DNA of 64,000 nucleotides from Paractinoplanes atraurantiacus (GTDB lineage: Bacteria > Actinomycetota > Actinomycetes > Mycobacteriales > Micromonosporaceae): contig NZ_OBDY01000036.1 in the NCBI RefSeq assembly GCF_900215205.1, positions 45,911 to 109,910 on the forward strand, in the 5' to 3' direction. This document shows, piece after piece, positions 1-12,400 of this stretch. Within the stretch, counting starts at the first letter, position 1. Each line of letters begins with the position of its first letter. The translations under genes and the position numbers were made by a program. A model generated the notes under the pieces. That model ran no database searches and was not told the DNA's origin. It saw only the letters and a list, made by a program, of their open reading frames with translations.

Positions 1-2633
1 TGGCCGGGGCCGCCCTGCTGAGCCTCCGCGAGGGCGGCGGCCTGGTCCGCGGCGGCACGGTGAGCGGGGGCGACGGGCCGGCGATCGTGGCCGAGGCGGA
101 GAGCCGCACCCGGTTCGAACGGGTGACGGTGCGGGGCGGGAACACCGGCGCGGTGCTCAACGGCGGATCCCCCGTACTCGAGAGTTGTGAGTTCGACGGG
201 GTGAACGGGCACGGCGTGGAGGTGACCGGCGCGGCCGACCCGGTCCTCCAGGGTTGCGTGGTGACCGGGGCCGGCGGGCACGGCATCGTGGTCACCGAGT
301 CGGCGACGGGCCGCTTCGCGGAGTGCGTCATCTCCGGCACCGGGGCCGCACCCTTCGCGGCCACCGGCTCGTCGGCGCCGCAGATCGCCGGCGGCCGTTT
401 CACCGCCTCCACCACGTCGGCCGCGGTGTTCGAGGCGCAGGCCTCCGGAACCATCACCGGGACCGCGCTGACCGGCGGCCGCAGCGGACTGGTGGCCACC
501 GGCTCGGCCACCCCGGTCCTCAGCGAGGTACATGTCTCCGGCTGTTCCGAGTCCGGCATCGACCTGCACGAGCAGTCAGTCGTCACGGTGCGGGACAGCC
601 GGATCAGCGGCGCGGCCACGTCGGGCGTCCACATCGGACGCGGTTCCCGGATGGAAGCCGGCAATCTGTCCGTCAGCGGCGGGCGGGACGGCATCGTGGT
701 CGCCGACAGCGGGACGGCCGTCCTCGCCTCGGTCGAGGTCTCCGGCGCTCAGGGCGCCGGCCTGCTGATCGAGACGGGCGGCACCGTGCGCGCCCAACGG
801 GTGCGGGCCCACGGCAATGCGGTCGGGGTGCGGTGTGCGCCCGGCTCGGCCGGGAGCATCGAACAGTGCGAGGCCTTCGACAACACCCGCGAGAACATCA
901 GCCGCGAGCAGGGCTCGACGGTGGACGTCGGTGGAGCTCCGGCCGTGGTCCCGGCCCCCTCGTCGCCGGCGGAGCCGGCCGAGGACCCGGTGGCCGCCCT
1001 GCTGACCGAGCTCGAAGCCCTGGTCGGCCTGGCCGGGGTCAAGCGCGAGGTGGCCACCCTGGTCGGCCTGCACCGCATGGGCCTGCGCCGCGCCGCGGCC
1101 GGGCTGCCCGCCCCGCCGATGTCGCGGCACATGGTCTTCGCCGGCGCGCCGGGCACGGGAAAGACCACGGTGGCCCGGCTCTACGGCAAGATCCTGGCCG
1201 GGCTTGGCGTCCTCAAGACCGGGCAGATCGTCGAGGTGGCGCGGGCCGACCTCGTCGCCGAGCACATCGGCGGCACGGCGGTGAAGACGACCGAGCGCTT
1301 CGAGGCGGCGCTGGGCGGCGTGCTGTTCATCGACGAGGCGTACACCCTGATGCCGGTCGAGGGCGGGGGCCACGACTTCGGCCGGGAGGCCGTGGACACT
1401 CTGGTCAAGCTCATGGAGGATCACCGCGACGAGGTCGTGGTCATCGTGGCCGGCTACTCGCCGCAGATGCGGGCGTTCCTCGGCGCCAACCCGGGCCTCG
1501 CCTCGCGGTTCGCCAAGACCATCGAGTTCGAGAGCTACTCCACGCCGGAACTGGTGACGATCGTCGAGCGGATCTGCAGCAGTCACCACTACTCGCTGGA
1601 GTACGACACCCGGCTCGCCCTGACCGAGCTGTTCGACGGCATGGTGCGCGACGAGAACTTCGGCAACGCCCGCGTGGCCCGCAAGGTGTTCGAAGAAATG
1701 GTCGGCCGGCAGGCCTTCCGGCTGGCCCAGAGCGATGACCCGTCCGGCGTCACGCTGGCCCAGCTGATGCCGGAGGACCTCGGCCCGGCGCAGGCCGGTG
1801 GCGGCGAGGGCGAGCAGGACCGGATCGACGAGATGCTGGCCAAGCTGCACCGGATGACCGGCCTGGAGGCGGTCAAGCGGGAGGTCACCGAGATGATCGA
1901 CCTGCTGGCGGCGACCCGGGCCCGGGTCGCGGCGGGCCTGCCCGCGCCGTCGATGTCGAGGCACCTGGTCTTCTCGGGGCCGCCCGGCACCGGCAAGACC
2001 ACAGTGGCCCGGCTCTACGGTGATCTGCTGACCGCCCTGGGCGTACTCCCGGGGGGTCAATTCGTTGAAGTTGCCCGGGCCGATCTGGTCGGTGAATACA
2101 TCGGGCACACGGCCCACCGGACCAAGGAGGCGTTCGAGCGGGCGCGCGGCGGCGTGCTGTTCATCGACGAGGCGTACACCCTGGCTCCGCCCGGCGCCCA
2201 GAACGACTTCGGCCGGGAGGCGATCGACACGCTGGTCAAGCTGATGGAGGACCACCGTGACGAGGTGGTGGTCATCGCGGCCGGCTACGAGCGGGAGATC
2301 GAGATGTTCCTGGCCGCGAACTCCGGGCTCGCGTCCCGGTTCTCCCGGCGGATCCACTTCGAGAACTACAGTCCGGACGAGCTGACCAGCATCTTCCAGC
2401 AACTGGCGATGACCAGCGGCTACGAATGCCCGGGGGCCACGCTGGGCGCGGTTCGGCAGAGATTCGAGGGTGTACGCCGTACAGCCACCTTCGGCAACGG
2501 CCGCTACGCGCGGCAGGTCCTCGACGAGGCGGTCACCCGGCAGGCGGGCCGGATCCGGGTGCTGGGCCGGCCGACCGTCGAACAGCTGCGGACCCTGCTG
2601 GTCGAGGACGTCGTGGCCAAGGCCGGAGCATGA
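1..2633 (+). CDS. Beta-helix protein with tandem EccA/CbbX-like AAA+ ATPase domains (5' partial)
   Basis: The frame is open to the left window edge, and residues encoded before the first GTG (position 60) continue the same repeat, so the gene starts upstream. Numbered from that GTG, residues 1 to about 290 are right-handed parallel beta-helix repeats rich in Gly, Val and Ser. Two AAA+ modules of the CbbX/SpoVK/EccA type follow. Module one has Walker A GAPGTGKTT with Lys368 and Walker B LFIDEAYT with Asp425-Glu426. Module two has Walker A GPPGTGKTT with Lys646 and the same Walker B at Asp703. EccA-type ATPases are cytosolic chaperone-like partners of ESX secretion, usually with TPR rather than beta-helix N-termini. 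The stop overlaps the next start (ATGA), and giant WXG100-like genes follow, so a role in handling type VII substrates is inferred. Family assignment is firm; the client is unknown. Confidence 0.9.
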   Translation, partial: AGAALLSLREGGGLVRGGTVSGGDGPAIVAEAESRTRFERVTVRGGNTGAVLNGGSPVLESCEFDGVNGHGVEVTGAADPVLQGCVVTGAGGHGIVVTESATGRFAECVISGTGAAPFAATGSSAPQIAGGRFTASTTSAAVFEAQASGTITGTALTGGRSGLVATGSATPVLSEVHVSGCSESGIDLHEQSVVTVRDSRISGAATSGVHIGRGSRMEAGNLSVSGGRDGIVVADSGTAVLASVEVSGAQGAGLLIETGGTVRAQRVRAHGNAVGVRCAPGSAGSIEQCEAFDNTRENISREQGSTVDVGGAPAVVPAPSSPAEPAEDPVAALLTELEALVGLAGVKREVATLVGLHRMGLRRAAAGLPAPPMSRHMVFAGAPGTGKTTVARLYGKILAGLGVLKTGQIVEVARADLVAEHIGGTAVKTTERFEAALGGVLFIDEAYTLMPVEGGGHDFGREAVDTLVKLMEDHRDEVVVIVAGYSPQMRAFLGANPGLASRFAKTIEFESYSTPELVTIVERICSSHHYSLEYDTRLALTELFDGMVRDENFGNARVARKVFEEMVGRQAFRLAQSDDPSGVTLAQLMPEDLGPAQAGGGEGEQDRIDEMLAKLHRMTGLEAVKREVTEMIDLLAATRARVAAGLPAPSMSRHLVFSGPPGTGKTTVARLYGDLLTALGVLPGGQFVEVARADLVGEYIGHTAHRTKEAFERARGGVLFIDEAYTLAPPGAQNDFGREAIDTLVKLMEDHRDEVVVIAAGYEREIEMFLAANSGLASRFSRRIHFENYSPDELTSIFQQLAMTSGYECPGATLGAVRQRFEGVRRTATFGNGRYARQVLDEAVTRQAGRIRVLGRPTVEQLRTLLVEDVVAKAGA

Positions 2634-3403
2634 CCGTGCAGCCCCATCTGGTCGAGCGGGCCGGTGTGACGGTCGTGCTCGGCGATGCGCCCGCGCCGCC
2701 GGACGAGCTGCTGGCCGGCCTGCCCGGCGAGCCCGGCTTCCGGCCCGTCGTCGTGGCCGTGCATCCCGGCCCAAGCGCCGAGGAGTTGGCGCGGCTCCTG
2801 CACGGCCGGGTCGACGGGACCAGGCTGATCCTGTCTTACGCGGCGGTCAACGGCATCGCCCGTACGCTGGCCGATCGCCTCCGTGTTCCGGTCGTGGCGC
2901 CCACCGGGGCCGCCCTGATGCTGCCTGAGCGCCTTTTCGTCCAGCATGGAGAGTGGGTGCGATTCCGTCCGGGCGCGGAACCGGTCGGCGAGGGCGCGCG
3001 TTTCCCGGCCCCGCGATGGCAGGCGGCGCTGCGACACGGGCCGGCCCTCACGCCGATTCCCGCCGGCCTGTGGCTGGGTCCCTCCGGCGAGGCCGTGCCG
3101 GGCGACGTGCTCACCCTTCCGGTCCTGGACGAGCGTGTCACCGTCGTGGTCGGGCCGGTGCCGCCGCCGGAGGCGCGAGCGGCCCTCCGCACGCTGCCGT
3201 GGCCCCTGCGGCACGAGATGCTCCTCGAGCCGTACGGCACGGACCCCGGCACCGTGAAGGACATCGGCCGGCGGATCACCGAGGGCTTTCTGCCCACCCG
3301 GACCGTGACCAGGCCCGTGCCGGGCGCTGCGCCTGTGGCCGGTCCGGCGGCCGACAAGGCGCTGTGGCGGCCGGCCGGCGCGTGGCGCCGCACACCCTCG
3401 TGA
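2630..3403 (+). CDS. Type VII locus hypothetical protein, degenerate cysteine-peptidase-like fold
   Basis: A 257-residue protein whose ATG overlaps the stop of the AAA+ gene, implying translational coupling. No membrane segment or signal peptide is seen. The first half alternates strands and helices. It contains RLILSYAAVNGIARTLADRL, then VPVVAPTGAALM and HGEWVRFRPG. This is the layout of caspase/C80-like modules found in giant actinobacterial type VII proteins, in which a Cys normally follows the first strand; here the position is Ser-Tyr, so catalysis is unlikely. The second half (FPAPRWQAALRHGP... WLGPSG...) resembles a linker module in the same giant proteins. It may be a detached scaffold or adaptor subunit. 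Family placement is from memory of fold layout and is tentative. Confidence 0.6.
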   Translation: MTVQPHLVERAGVTVVLGDAPAPPDELLAGLPGEPGFRPVVVAVHPGPSAEELARLLHGRVDGTRLILSYAAVNGIARTLADRLRVPVVAPTGAALMLPERLFVQHGEWVRFRPGAEPVGEGARFPAPRWQAALRHGPALTPIPAGLWLGPSGEAVPGDVLTLPVLDERVTVVVGPVPPPEARAALRTLPWPLRHEMLLEPYGTDPGTVKDIGRRITEGFLPTRTVTRPVPGAAPVAGPAADKALWRPAGAWRRTPS

Positions 3404-3465
3404 AGTCCGCGCCGCCCGGTGCGTCGTCCTCGATGTAGCCGTGGCACATCAGTGGGGGTTCGGTC

Positions 3466-6400
3466 GTGGGCATCGATGTCTCGGACGAGCTCAACAGGTT
3501 CCAGTTCTGGCTGTCGGGTGAGCAGTTCCCGGCGACCGACGAGGGTGTCCTCCGGCAGCTGGGGGAGTTGCTGAGGTCGCTCGGCGTCCAGATCGAGGAT
3601 CTGCAGCCGGACTTCGTGGCCGTGGTCAACTCGCTCTCCGACGCCATGGAGGGCGCGGCCGACCGGGCCTTCGTGGACGCGATGCGGGAGTACGTCGACA
3701 ATCCCGGCTTCCTCCCGCTCGCGGGCCGTTACGTCCACCGGATGAGCGACGACTTCGACAACCTCGCCGCCGAGGTCGAGTACGCCAAGTTGATGATCAT
3801 CGCGACCCTGGTCGAACTGCTGATCACCTTCACGATCGTCATGGCCCTGCAGTGGCTGTTCCCCGGCCTGGTCTCGGGCTGGCTGATGCAGCTGATCATC
3901 GGGCGGTCCCGGGTCATCGCGTTCCTGCTGCGTATGGCCGTGCAGATCGTCATGGCGCAGGTCATGGGCGCCGGCGCGCAGGTCATCATGTCGCTGGCCG
4001 TGCAGGCCATCATGAAGCGCAACGGCTCGATCGACGACATCGACTGGAAGAAGGTCCGCGACTCGGCGGCCATCGGCGCCCTGGGCGGCGCGATCGGCAT
4101 CGGCGTCGGCGGCATCTTCAACTTCCTCGGGCCACAGTTCGAGAAGATGTTCGCCAAAATCGTCGGCAAGGGCGGATCGGACGGACCCGGCCTGCCCGGC
4201 GCGCCCGGATCCAAGCCCGGCGCTTCCGAGTCGAAGCCCGGCGCTTCCGAGTCCAAGCCCGGCGTTCCCGAGTCGAAGCCCGGCGCTTCCGGGTCCACGC
4301 CGGAGGTGCCGGCGCCGAAGCCGGGTAACCGCCCGGTCCCGGCGGCGGCGCCCCCGCCCATGGTGCCGAGGTCGCCGGGCAATGACGCCCCGGGACCCGA
4401 CGGCGCGCCTCCCGTTGCCCCCAGGTCGACCGTCGACAATGCCCGGCCGGTCGAGGCGGCGCCGCGTCCGCCGGACAACAAGGAGGGGTTCGGGGAGAAC
4501 ATCGCCGTCGAGTCCACGACCGAGGTCGTGACCGAGGTCGCGTGGTCCGGCTCGCAAGGCCAGGACGTCACCTGGGAGTCGCTGCTCGGCGGCGCGGCTT
4601 CCGGCGCTACGTCGGGAGCGGTCGAGCATGGCGGCCACCTGGCCGGCGAGGGGTTGCGCCATCGCACGCACGGGAACGACAGCCACGCCGGGCCGGCCCA
4701 GTCCCCGGTCACGCCCGACCCATCGCCCGATCCCGGCCGGGACACGCCACAGGAAGTCGCCCCGGTGCCGCCCTGGGCGCCCGGGCCGGCTCCCGCGGCG
4801 GAGGATGCCGACGGCGAGCGCAACGACGCCCCCTATGACGACACGGCACCGCCCCGTTCCCCGGATGCCCCATCAGGGTCCGGACCCGACGCGACTCCGG
4901 CGCCGGTCCCGTCCACCGATGCCACGGGCGGCGAATACCCCGAGGGCCCGGACACGTCGACGGCCGTCACCGTTCCGGAGGTCGGCATCGTTCCGGAGGT
5001 CGGCATCGGTTCGGCGGCCGGCACCGATCCGCGGTCCGTGCCGCAGGCCGATCCGAGGCCTGTGCCGCAGAAGGTGCATCTGGTCGTGTCCGGTAGCGGC
5101 GTGATCAGCGACGACATCCGCCAGAACCTGAGCGCCTGGAACAACAGCACCGCGGCAGGCGGGTGGACCGTCCAAGCCTGGGCGTCGCCGGACGTCGTCG
5201 CGGCCAACCCCGGGCTCGGCCTCACCGCCCTCCCCGAACACGCGGGTGACCCCGGCCGGGCCGGGCTGGCCGTCCTCAACGAGCACGGCGGCCTGCTCGT
5301 GGACGCGAGCCTCGCCCCGGACGGCATCACCCTGCCGCAGGAGCCGGTCCTGATGGGGACCGGCCCCGCCGACGTGCCTTACATGGATGCCGAGATCCGC
5401 TCCGACGAGCGCATGGCCGGCCTCGGTTCAGGTTCCGGTTCGGGCTCGGGCTCCGGCGCCGGTCCCGCCGTCCCGCGCCGGGATCCGAACGCCATGCAGC
5501 CGTCCCAGCGGAGCGTTCCCGACCTCGCCGGGCCGTCGCTCATCATGTCGCCGCCGCGGACGGCCTTCCTGGACCGCCTGTCCCAGCCGCCTGTCGCCGG
5601 CCCGGCCCAGCCCGTCGCCGGCCCGGCCCAGCCCGTCACCGGCCCGGCCCAGCCCGTCGCAGGACTGGCTCAGACGGAGCCGGTCGGGTCCGGTGAGGAG
5701 GCGGCCGTGCGGACGGCGTTCGAGACGCCGCAGCGGGTGGTGTCGGAGTCCGCGCTGGACCGGATGCCGCAGGCGCCGGAACCCGCGCCGGCCGCGCTCC
5801 TCGAACCCCTGAGCCCGCCGCCGCCGGTTCCGGCCGATTTCCGCTGGTGGCGGCCGGAGGGTGACCGCGACGGCGTCTTCCGGCAGCGGTACGGATGGCT
5901 GCCGCAGGTCAACGACGGCGGCCGGGGGCGCCGCCGTGCCGGTGAGCTGACCGACGCCCAGTGGACCGAGAACTGCTTCCTGGCCGCGGTGGCCACGCAC
6001 ATGGCGGTCGAGGCCCAGCTCAACGGGATGAGCCCTTCGTTCGTGGCGCCCGGCTCGGCCGTGGAGGATCCGCACTTCCGAGGTGGCGTCGACCCGGCAT
6101 CCCTCGTCACCTATGCCAACGACACCCGAGGTGGGCCCGCCGGCGCGCATCCGCCGAGGCGGCTTCGCGTGACGAGTTCGTACGACGTGGTCGCCGAGAC
6201 GATCCGGGCGGCCGGTCCCGGCGCGCAGGGCCTGGTGATCGTCGGGGGCCCGGCCGGCCGTACGCATGTCGTCAATGTCGTGAAGGACGGTGACGGCGTG
6301 CTGTTCCTGGACGGGCAGCGAGGCGGCCCCGCCGTGCTGCCGCCGACCGGGATGCCGATCTTCATTCCGGTCGGCCCGGTCGAGGTGATCGCGGTGGGCG

Positions 6401-9400
6401 TGCCGGTCGACCCGGCTGCGATCGGGCGGGTCGGCGTGTCCGGCGACACCGTCCCGGCCGGGGGCGACGCGGAGTTCGTACAACCGCTTCCGGATCAGGA
6501 ATGGCGCGACCGCCGGATCGAGGGGCCCGGCGCGGGGCTGTGCCAGTTCTACGCCGTGCTCGGAAGCGTCCCGGTCGTGGTCGCCGACCGGCTGCGCGAC
6601 AACGGCCTGGGCGATCCCGCCGTCGACGCCTGGCTGCGGGACCCGGAGCAGGTCCGGCGCGCCCTGCACGAGTACCGGGGTGCGCCGCCGCGGGCCGACG
6701 GCCTGGTGCATCGCTCGGCGGCGGCTCTCGTGGAACTGGTCGAGCGGCACGTGTCGGTCGACGGGAACCGGGTGTCGGCCGCGGCGGCCGAGGCCTATCG
6801 CCGGGCCCGCGCGACAGTTCACGAGGAGACGCTCGACGACGGCGAGCTGGAGCGGCGTCATCAGGAGCTGGACAGCCTCGGCGTCGGCCGCCGGGACATC
6901 GACCCGGAGCCGATGGTGGCGTTCCGGCAGCGGATGAACGACTACGGGGGCCCGCTGCTCAGCTTCGAGCGGTCCGGACTGGCCGGCCTGGTCGCCGATT
7001 GGCAGCGGGTCTGGAATCGCGACGAGGGCGACGCCCTGCCCGCGGTGCTCGCCGACGCGCTGGGCATCCGGTTGCGGATGAACCACCGGGCCTCGACCGG
7101 CCAGCGCGGACAGACCTTCGGCTCCCACGGGCCGGTCGTCGATGTGGCCCGTGACCCGGGTAGCACCGAGCGTGGCGGCATGCGCGTCGGCGAGCACTAC
7201 ATGGCGATGCGCCAGCCGGGCGAGGAAGCGGCGCCGGACGTGCCGCCGGATGTGTCGCCGGCCGTGTCCCCGGACATCTCCGACGCCGAGGAGGCGTTCA
7301 GCGCCGCCGCCGCTTACGGCCGGGCGCTGACCGAGCTGGCCGGCCGGCCGGCGGCGGAGCGGGACAACTACGAGACGGCCCATTTGGCGTACGCCCGTGA
7401 GCTCTACCGTGGCCGGCCCCTGACCACGCCGGAGGGGGAAACCGCCGGCGGCAGCCGGAAGAACTGGGAAGGACTCGCCGAGGCGTACAAGAAAGCTCGG
7501 AAGGCTTTTTCGACGGCCCGCCGGGACCCCGGCGGGACCGATCTCACCGCGCCGGCCGATGTCTGGGCGGCGACGATCGCCTTCGCGGCCGGGGCCCGCG
7601 CGAACGAGAACATCCTCGCCGCGTCCGGCGAGATCACCCTGCCGCCGTGGTTCAGCGCCGAGTTCGGCTCGATGGGAGACGGCTATGTGCACCGTGCCGA
7701 GCCGGCGCCGGCCGGCGACCACACCCTCGATCGTGTGGCGGCGGGCATCGCGGCGGAGATCACCGACGAGCGTCAGCGCGCCGAAGCCGTGGCGTGGGTT
7801 CGCCGGCAACTGAGCGACCGCGCGGCGAAGACGTGGCAGAGCCTGATGGTGACCGGCCTGGGCAAACGGTTCGGCGGTTACCACGTCCGGCTCTCGCTGC
7901 GGGTCCACGGTTTCGCTCCGGTCGTCTCGGCCCCGCCCGCCGTCCCCGGCATCAGCGACTACAAGAGCAAGTACGCCGACACGACGATCGCCGGTGAGCA
8001 TTCATGGAGTTCGGCGGTGAGCGCCACCGCACCGGTCAACCCGCTGTGGGAGGTCGCCGGACGGGTGATGAGACATCTCGTGCTGCCCCACGTCATGCTG
8101 CACGCGGGAATGACCCGCCAGAGCACCGAACGGCAAGGGCTGGAGGTGCAGTCCGGGAATCGCCCACTGCTCAACGACATGAACTACCACGAGGTCGAGG
8201 CCGACCTGATCGTGGACGTGGCCGGTGGGCCCGGCGGCCGCGTCGAGCTGGCCCCGCTGCCCCCGCCCGCCCGGGTCGTGGCCGCCCTGCCCCGCGCGCT
8301 GGCCGGGCCGGGCACCAGCGTCGAGCACCGCCGCTTCGCGGTCACCGACCCGCAGGCGATCACCATGGTCGACGCGACCCTGCACGCCGCCGACCTCGGC
8401 GAGGTGGCTCGCGCGCTGCGCGAGCGCGTGTCCGGCGCCCTCGGCCTCGGCCCGGTGGAAGCCGCCCATCTCGAGTCGGCGCTGATCGAGGAACTGGTCA
8501 ACGAGACCACCATCAAGGACCGTACCCAGCAGCTGTGGAGCGACAGCTATGTGCCACCACTGATCCAGCTCGACCTCGACCCGCGTGACTCCGGCCCCGG
8601 ATATCCCGACGACCGGTACGCCGTCGAGATCTCGGCCGCGACGCGCGAGCTCGGTGGCCGGCCCGAGCGGGTGCCCGACGCCACGGTCCGCAACGACATG
8701 GCGGCCACCGAGGCGATGCGCCGGTTCTACCGGGGCGGCCACAACTGGAAGGCGGGGCTTCGCGGGGCGTTTCCGCTCACCGCCTTCGGGGGACAGGCGG
8801 TGTTCTCGCCGATGATCCGGGCGAGCTACGGCCGCAGTGGACAACTGGCGGCCAAGAGCACGACCATCTTCCAGGCGAAGACCGCGTTGATGCGCTTCGG
8901 CCCGCTCGATCGGTCCGTCGCGGTCCTCGGCCTGCGGGTCTCGGTCACGTCGACCAGCACCGGGCGGAGCTTCGAGCTGGACGTACCGGCCCGGGCCGAG
9001 CTGGGCATCCCCGCTGATCGATCGGAGGCGTTCCAGGCCGCGGCGCGCCGGCCGGCCGCTCCGGCGCCCGTCCGCGTGCCGCCGGCGGTGTTCTCGTCCT
9101 GGCTGAGCCGCGTCGACGCCTGGGAGGGCGTGGCCACCCGGCCCGCCGAGGAGTGGGCTCGCAACCCCCTGCCGCATCCCGGGCCTCCGCAGCCGCGCCA
9201 CCTCGCGATCGTCGCGCGGACCACGGTGATCGAGCTGGAGATCGTTCCCGGTCCGGCCTCCCCCGTCGCCGTCCAGGGGTGGGCGGACCTGCTGGCCCCG
9301 GGCGGCAACGTCCGGCTGAACCAGAGCGGCTCGGCCCCGAGCGGTCTCGAACCCGCTCGTCTGCGTTACGTGGTCGAAGGTGGGCGGGTCACCGGCGCCT

Positions 9401-12400
9401 ACGTCCTGGACGGGTCGGCCGAGCAGCGGGCCGTCTCGTACCAGAGGGTGCGGACCGTGCTGGGCAGTCTCCTCGGCGCGAACCGGGTGCCCGGCCCCGT
9501 TCGCAGTGTCTTCCCGCGCCCGGTCCCGGCGATGACGGAGCTGCGCCTGTGGACCGTCGCCGCCGGTGTGGGACTCGGGCCTGCGGTGGCCAAGGAGATG
9601 CCCGGGGCGCAGCGCGTGCTGGCTCAGTTCGAGCTGATGGCCCGCACGGCCCTGTCGACCGCGGGCAAGCGGCTCACGCCGACCGAGGACCACGATCTGC
9701 GGTTCCAGCTCGCCGCGGCCTTCGGCGTGCCGCGGCTGCGCGGCAGCGCCCGCTCGCTGTTCGACGGGCGGCTGGCCCGGACGGTGGACATCGGGCGCTT
9801 CTCGTTGCGCTTCGAGGTGGCGGGCCGGTTCACCGAGGTGCGCGATACACGCGAGGAGATCAAGACCCAGATCGACGTCCAGGGCCGTACGACGGTGGGT
9901 GGATCCGTCGTGCGGGACAGCCGCCGGGAGTTCGCAGTCGACGCCGGGCTCAGCACCTACGCGGCCCCCAGGAAATGGCCGGTGGCGCTGCGGATCCGGG
10001 TGCCCGAGGGCGAGGTGTCATGGGACTGGAGCTCGTCGGTCGACGCGGAGGTGGCGAGCAAGGGGTACCGGCGCCGAGTGGTGACCGGCCCGACCCAGGT
10101 CATCGACATGGCGACCACCTTCGAGCTGCTGGTGATCGCGCGGGACGGCGAGCAGACCAGTTCGTGGGCGCGGTCGACGATCGGCGGCCCGGACCAGGAC
10201 GCGGTCACCACCCTCCGGGCCGCCGAGAGTGACCTCGGGCCGGCTGGGGAGCGGCCGGCGCGGGCGCTCACCGGTGCGCCGATGCCGAGGCGAGCCGACC
10301 GGGATCCCGGAGCCGACAACGTCTATCTGTGGCTGAACAACTTGGCCGATCTGGCCGACCGGGTCGCCGGCGCGGTGGTGGCCCGGTTCGGCTCGACCTC
10401 GCTCGACCTGCCCGACATCGTCCGGGCCGACCTCCTGGAGCCGCGGGCGCCCGAACTGCTGAACGAGGAGGGTTTCCGCCTGCCGCCGGTCGGCCAGTCC
10501 CGGGACGTGGTCGAGACCCTGCGCATCTTCTTACGGCCGTCCGCCGTCACCTACGACTCGTCGTCGCCGGGCGCCCGCCACGAGAGATACACCGAGGGCG
10601 ACTCGAAATCCGGGCACGGCCGTGGCTCGGCGCGGAGCTGGCGTCTCGGCGCCGGGATCGGCCTCATCGGGCACACCCACCAGCCGAGCGCGCCCCATCG
10701 GTCGCCCACGCCCCATCTGTCGGCGGCGCGCCGGGCGGCGCCGGCCGGCTCCACGGACGACCAGGGTGCGAATCCGTACGGCACCGACCACGCGGGCGCG
10801 AACGCGGTCTACGTCGGCGGGCGGCATCAGGGCCGCGAGGTCGTCGAGTCGATGAGCGCGAACGAGCTCGCCATCGCCGCCCTCTTCGGCGACTCGCATC
10901 TGTTCCACGGCAACGCCGACTACGTGTTCGTCTACACCCGTCACCCGGCCGGTGAGCGGCCGCAGACGGCCGTCTTCGATTTCTCGGTCGAGAACGGCCT
11001 GCAGGCGTCGGTCCACGACGACTACGCCGACTCCTGGGGACAGGTGCCGGGCCGTACGAAGCCCGAACCGGGTGCCGAACGCGTGCCGCTGCACCTGGCC
11101 CTGGCGCTGAACTTCTCGGCGATCGAGGGCCTGTGGACCGCGCGTCTTCTCGCAACGGTCCGGAACGGGCTGGCGCGGATGGACATCCGGACGGACGACC
11201 CCGAGATCGACCACCAGCTCTGGGTCTTCCTCAACGACACGGCGGTTCGTGCCCTCTATCACCAGGTACGACGGGACGGCCACCACCTGCAGGTCGTCCA
11301 GCTCAACGAGAACGGGACCTGGAACCAGGCCGACATCACCATCACCACCGTCGAGGACGAGCCGGCGTTCCACCAGCAGCGGCCACAGGCGAAGATCACC
11401 ACCGGTGGGCAGAGCCTGATCCTGCACGACGACGTCGACGAGCAGGGTTCGTCCCACAAGGCGTCTCTGGAGGTGGAGACGCGCGCCGGCTTCGACAAGG
11501 CCCGCCTCACCGGCGCGGTCGACGTGAAGGCGCCGTGGCACACCGGAGAGCACGCGGTCGAGAAGGACACCGAGCGCGACATCCGGCGGTCGTCGACCCA
11601 GAAGAACGGCGCGGTGGAGTTCCGCGCGCGGACAACCTTCGTCGTGACGATGCGGAAGACGACCGTCCGGCACCCGGTCCATCAGGTGCTGCACGACGCG
11701 GTGACCGGCCTGGCCGCCCTCGCCGGCCCGGCCGCCCCGGCGCAAGCCGATGCCGGCCCGGTCACCACGGTCGAGGTCGAGGGCAGCTTCGGCTTCCTGA
11801 CGCCACGGGAGCTCACCGTTCCCCCGCTGCTCAGGACCTCGCCCGGATGGCTGCGGCCGCAGCCGCTGACCCGCCCGGACTTCGCCGCCGACGACGCCAC
11901 CGCCCGCTTCGCCCGGATGGTCCTGGACACCATCCAGGTCATCGACGTCTTCCCGCACGCCGCGATGGCGGAGGCGATCCGGCGGCACCTCGGGCCCGGC
12001 CCGGGGCAGGTCCTGGAGCCCGGCCGCCCCGGCGTTCACGACCGGGCGCTGCGCACCCGGCTGAACCGCAGCAACCTTCGTACGGCGGTCGGGCGGCTCC
12101 TCGGCCCGGGGCTCCCCGTCGTCGGCGAGGACGGCCCCCGCCTGCACCTGGTGATGCGCACCGCTAGGTGGATCACCGACATCGACCTGGAGGCCCTGGG
12201 CTTTCCCGAGGTCTCCAGGGAGTCGGAAGGCCGGCGGACCGCCGGCAGCGACCTCGCGATCGGGGCCGACGTCGGCGCCGGCAACCCGAGCGGACTGTTG
12301 CGGGTCCTGGCCGGCCCCGGCGTCGAAGGCGAGGTCGGTGACGGCGGCTCGCACGGGGAGTCAGTCGGCAGCTACGTCGAGCACAACCGGTTGCGCAAGG

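Noticed and set aside
576..2774. Minus-strand frame opposite the beta-helix/AAA+ gene
   Set aside because: The plus strand carries perfect Walker motifs. The antisense product is low-complexity Arg/Asp/His-rich sequence typical of a GC-rich shadow.
5428..8001. Minus-strand frame opposite the papain/OTU region
   Set aside because: It has no domain or ribosome site and spans several domains of the plus-strand giant protein.
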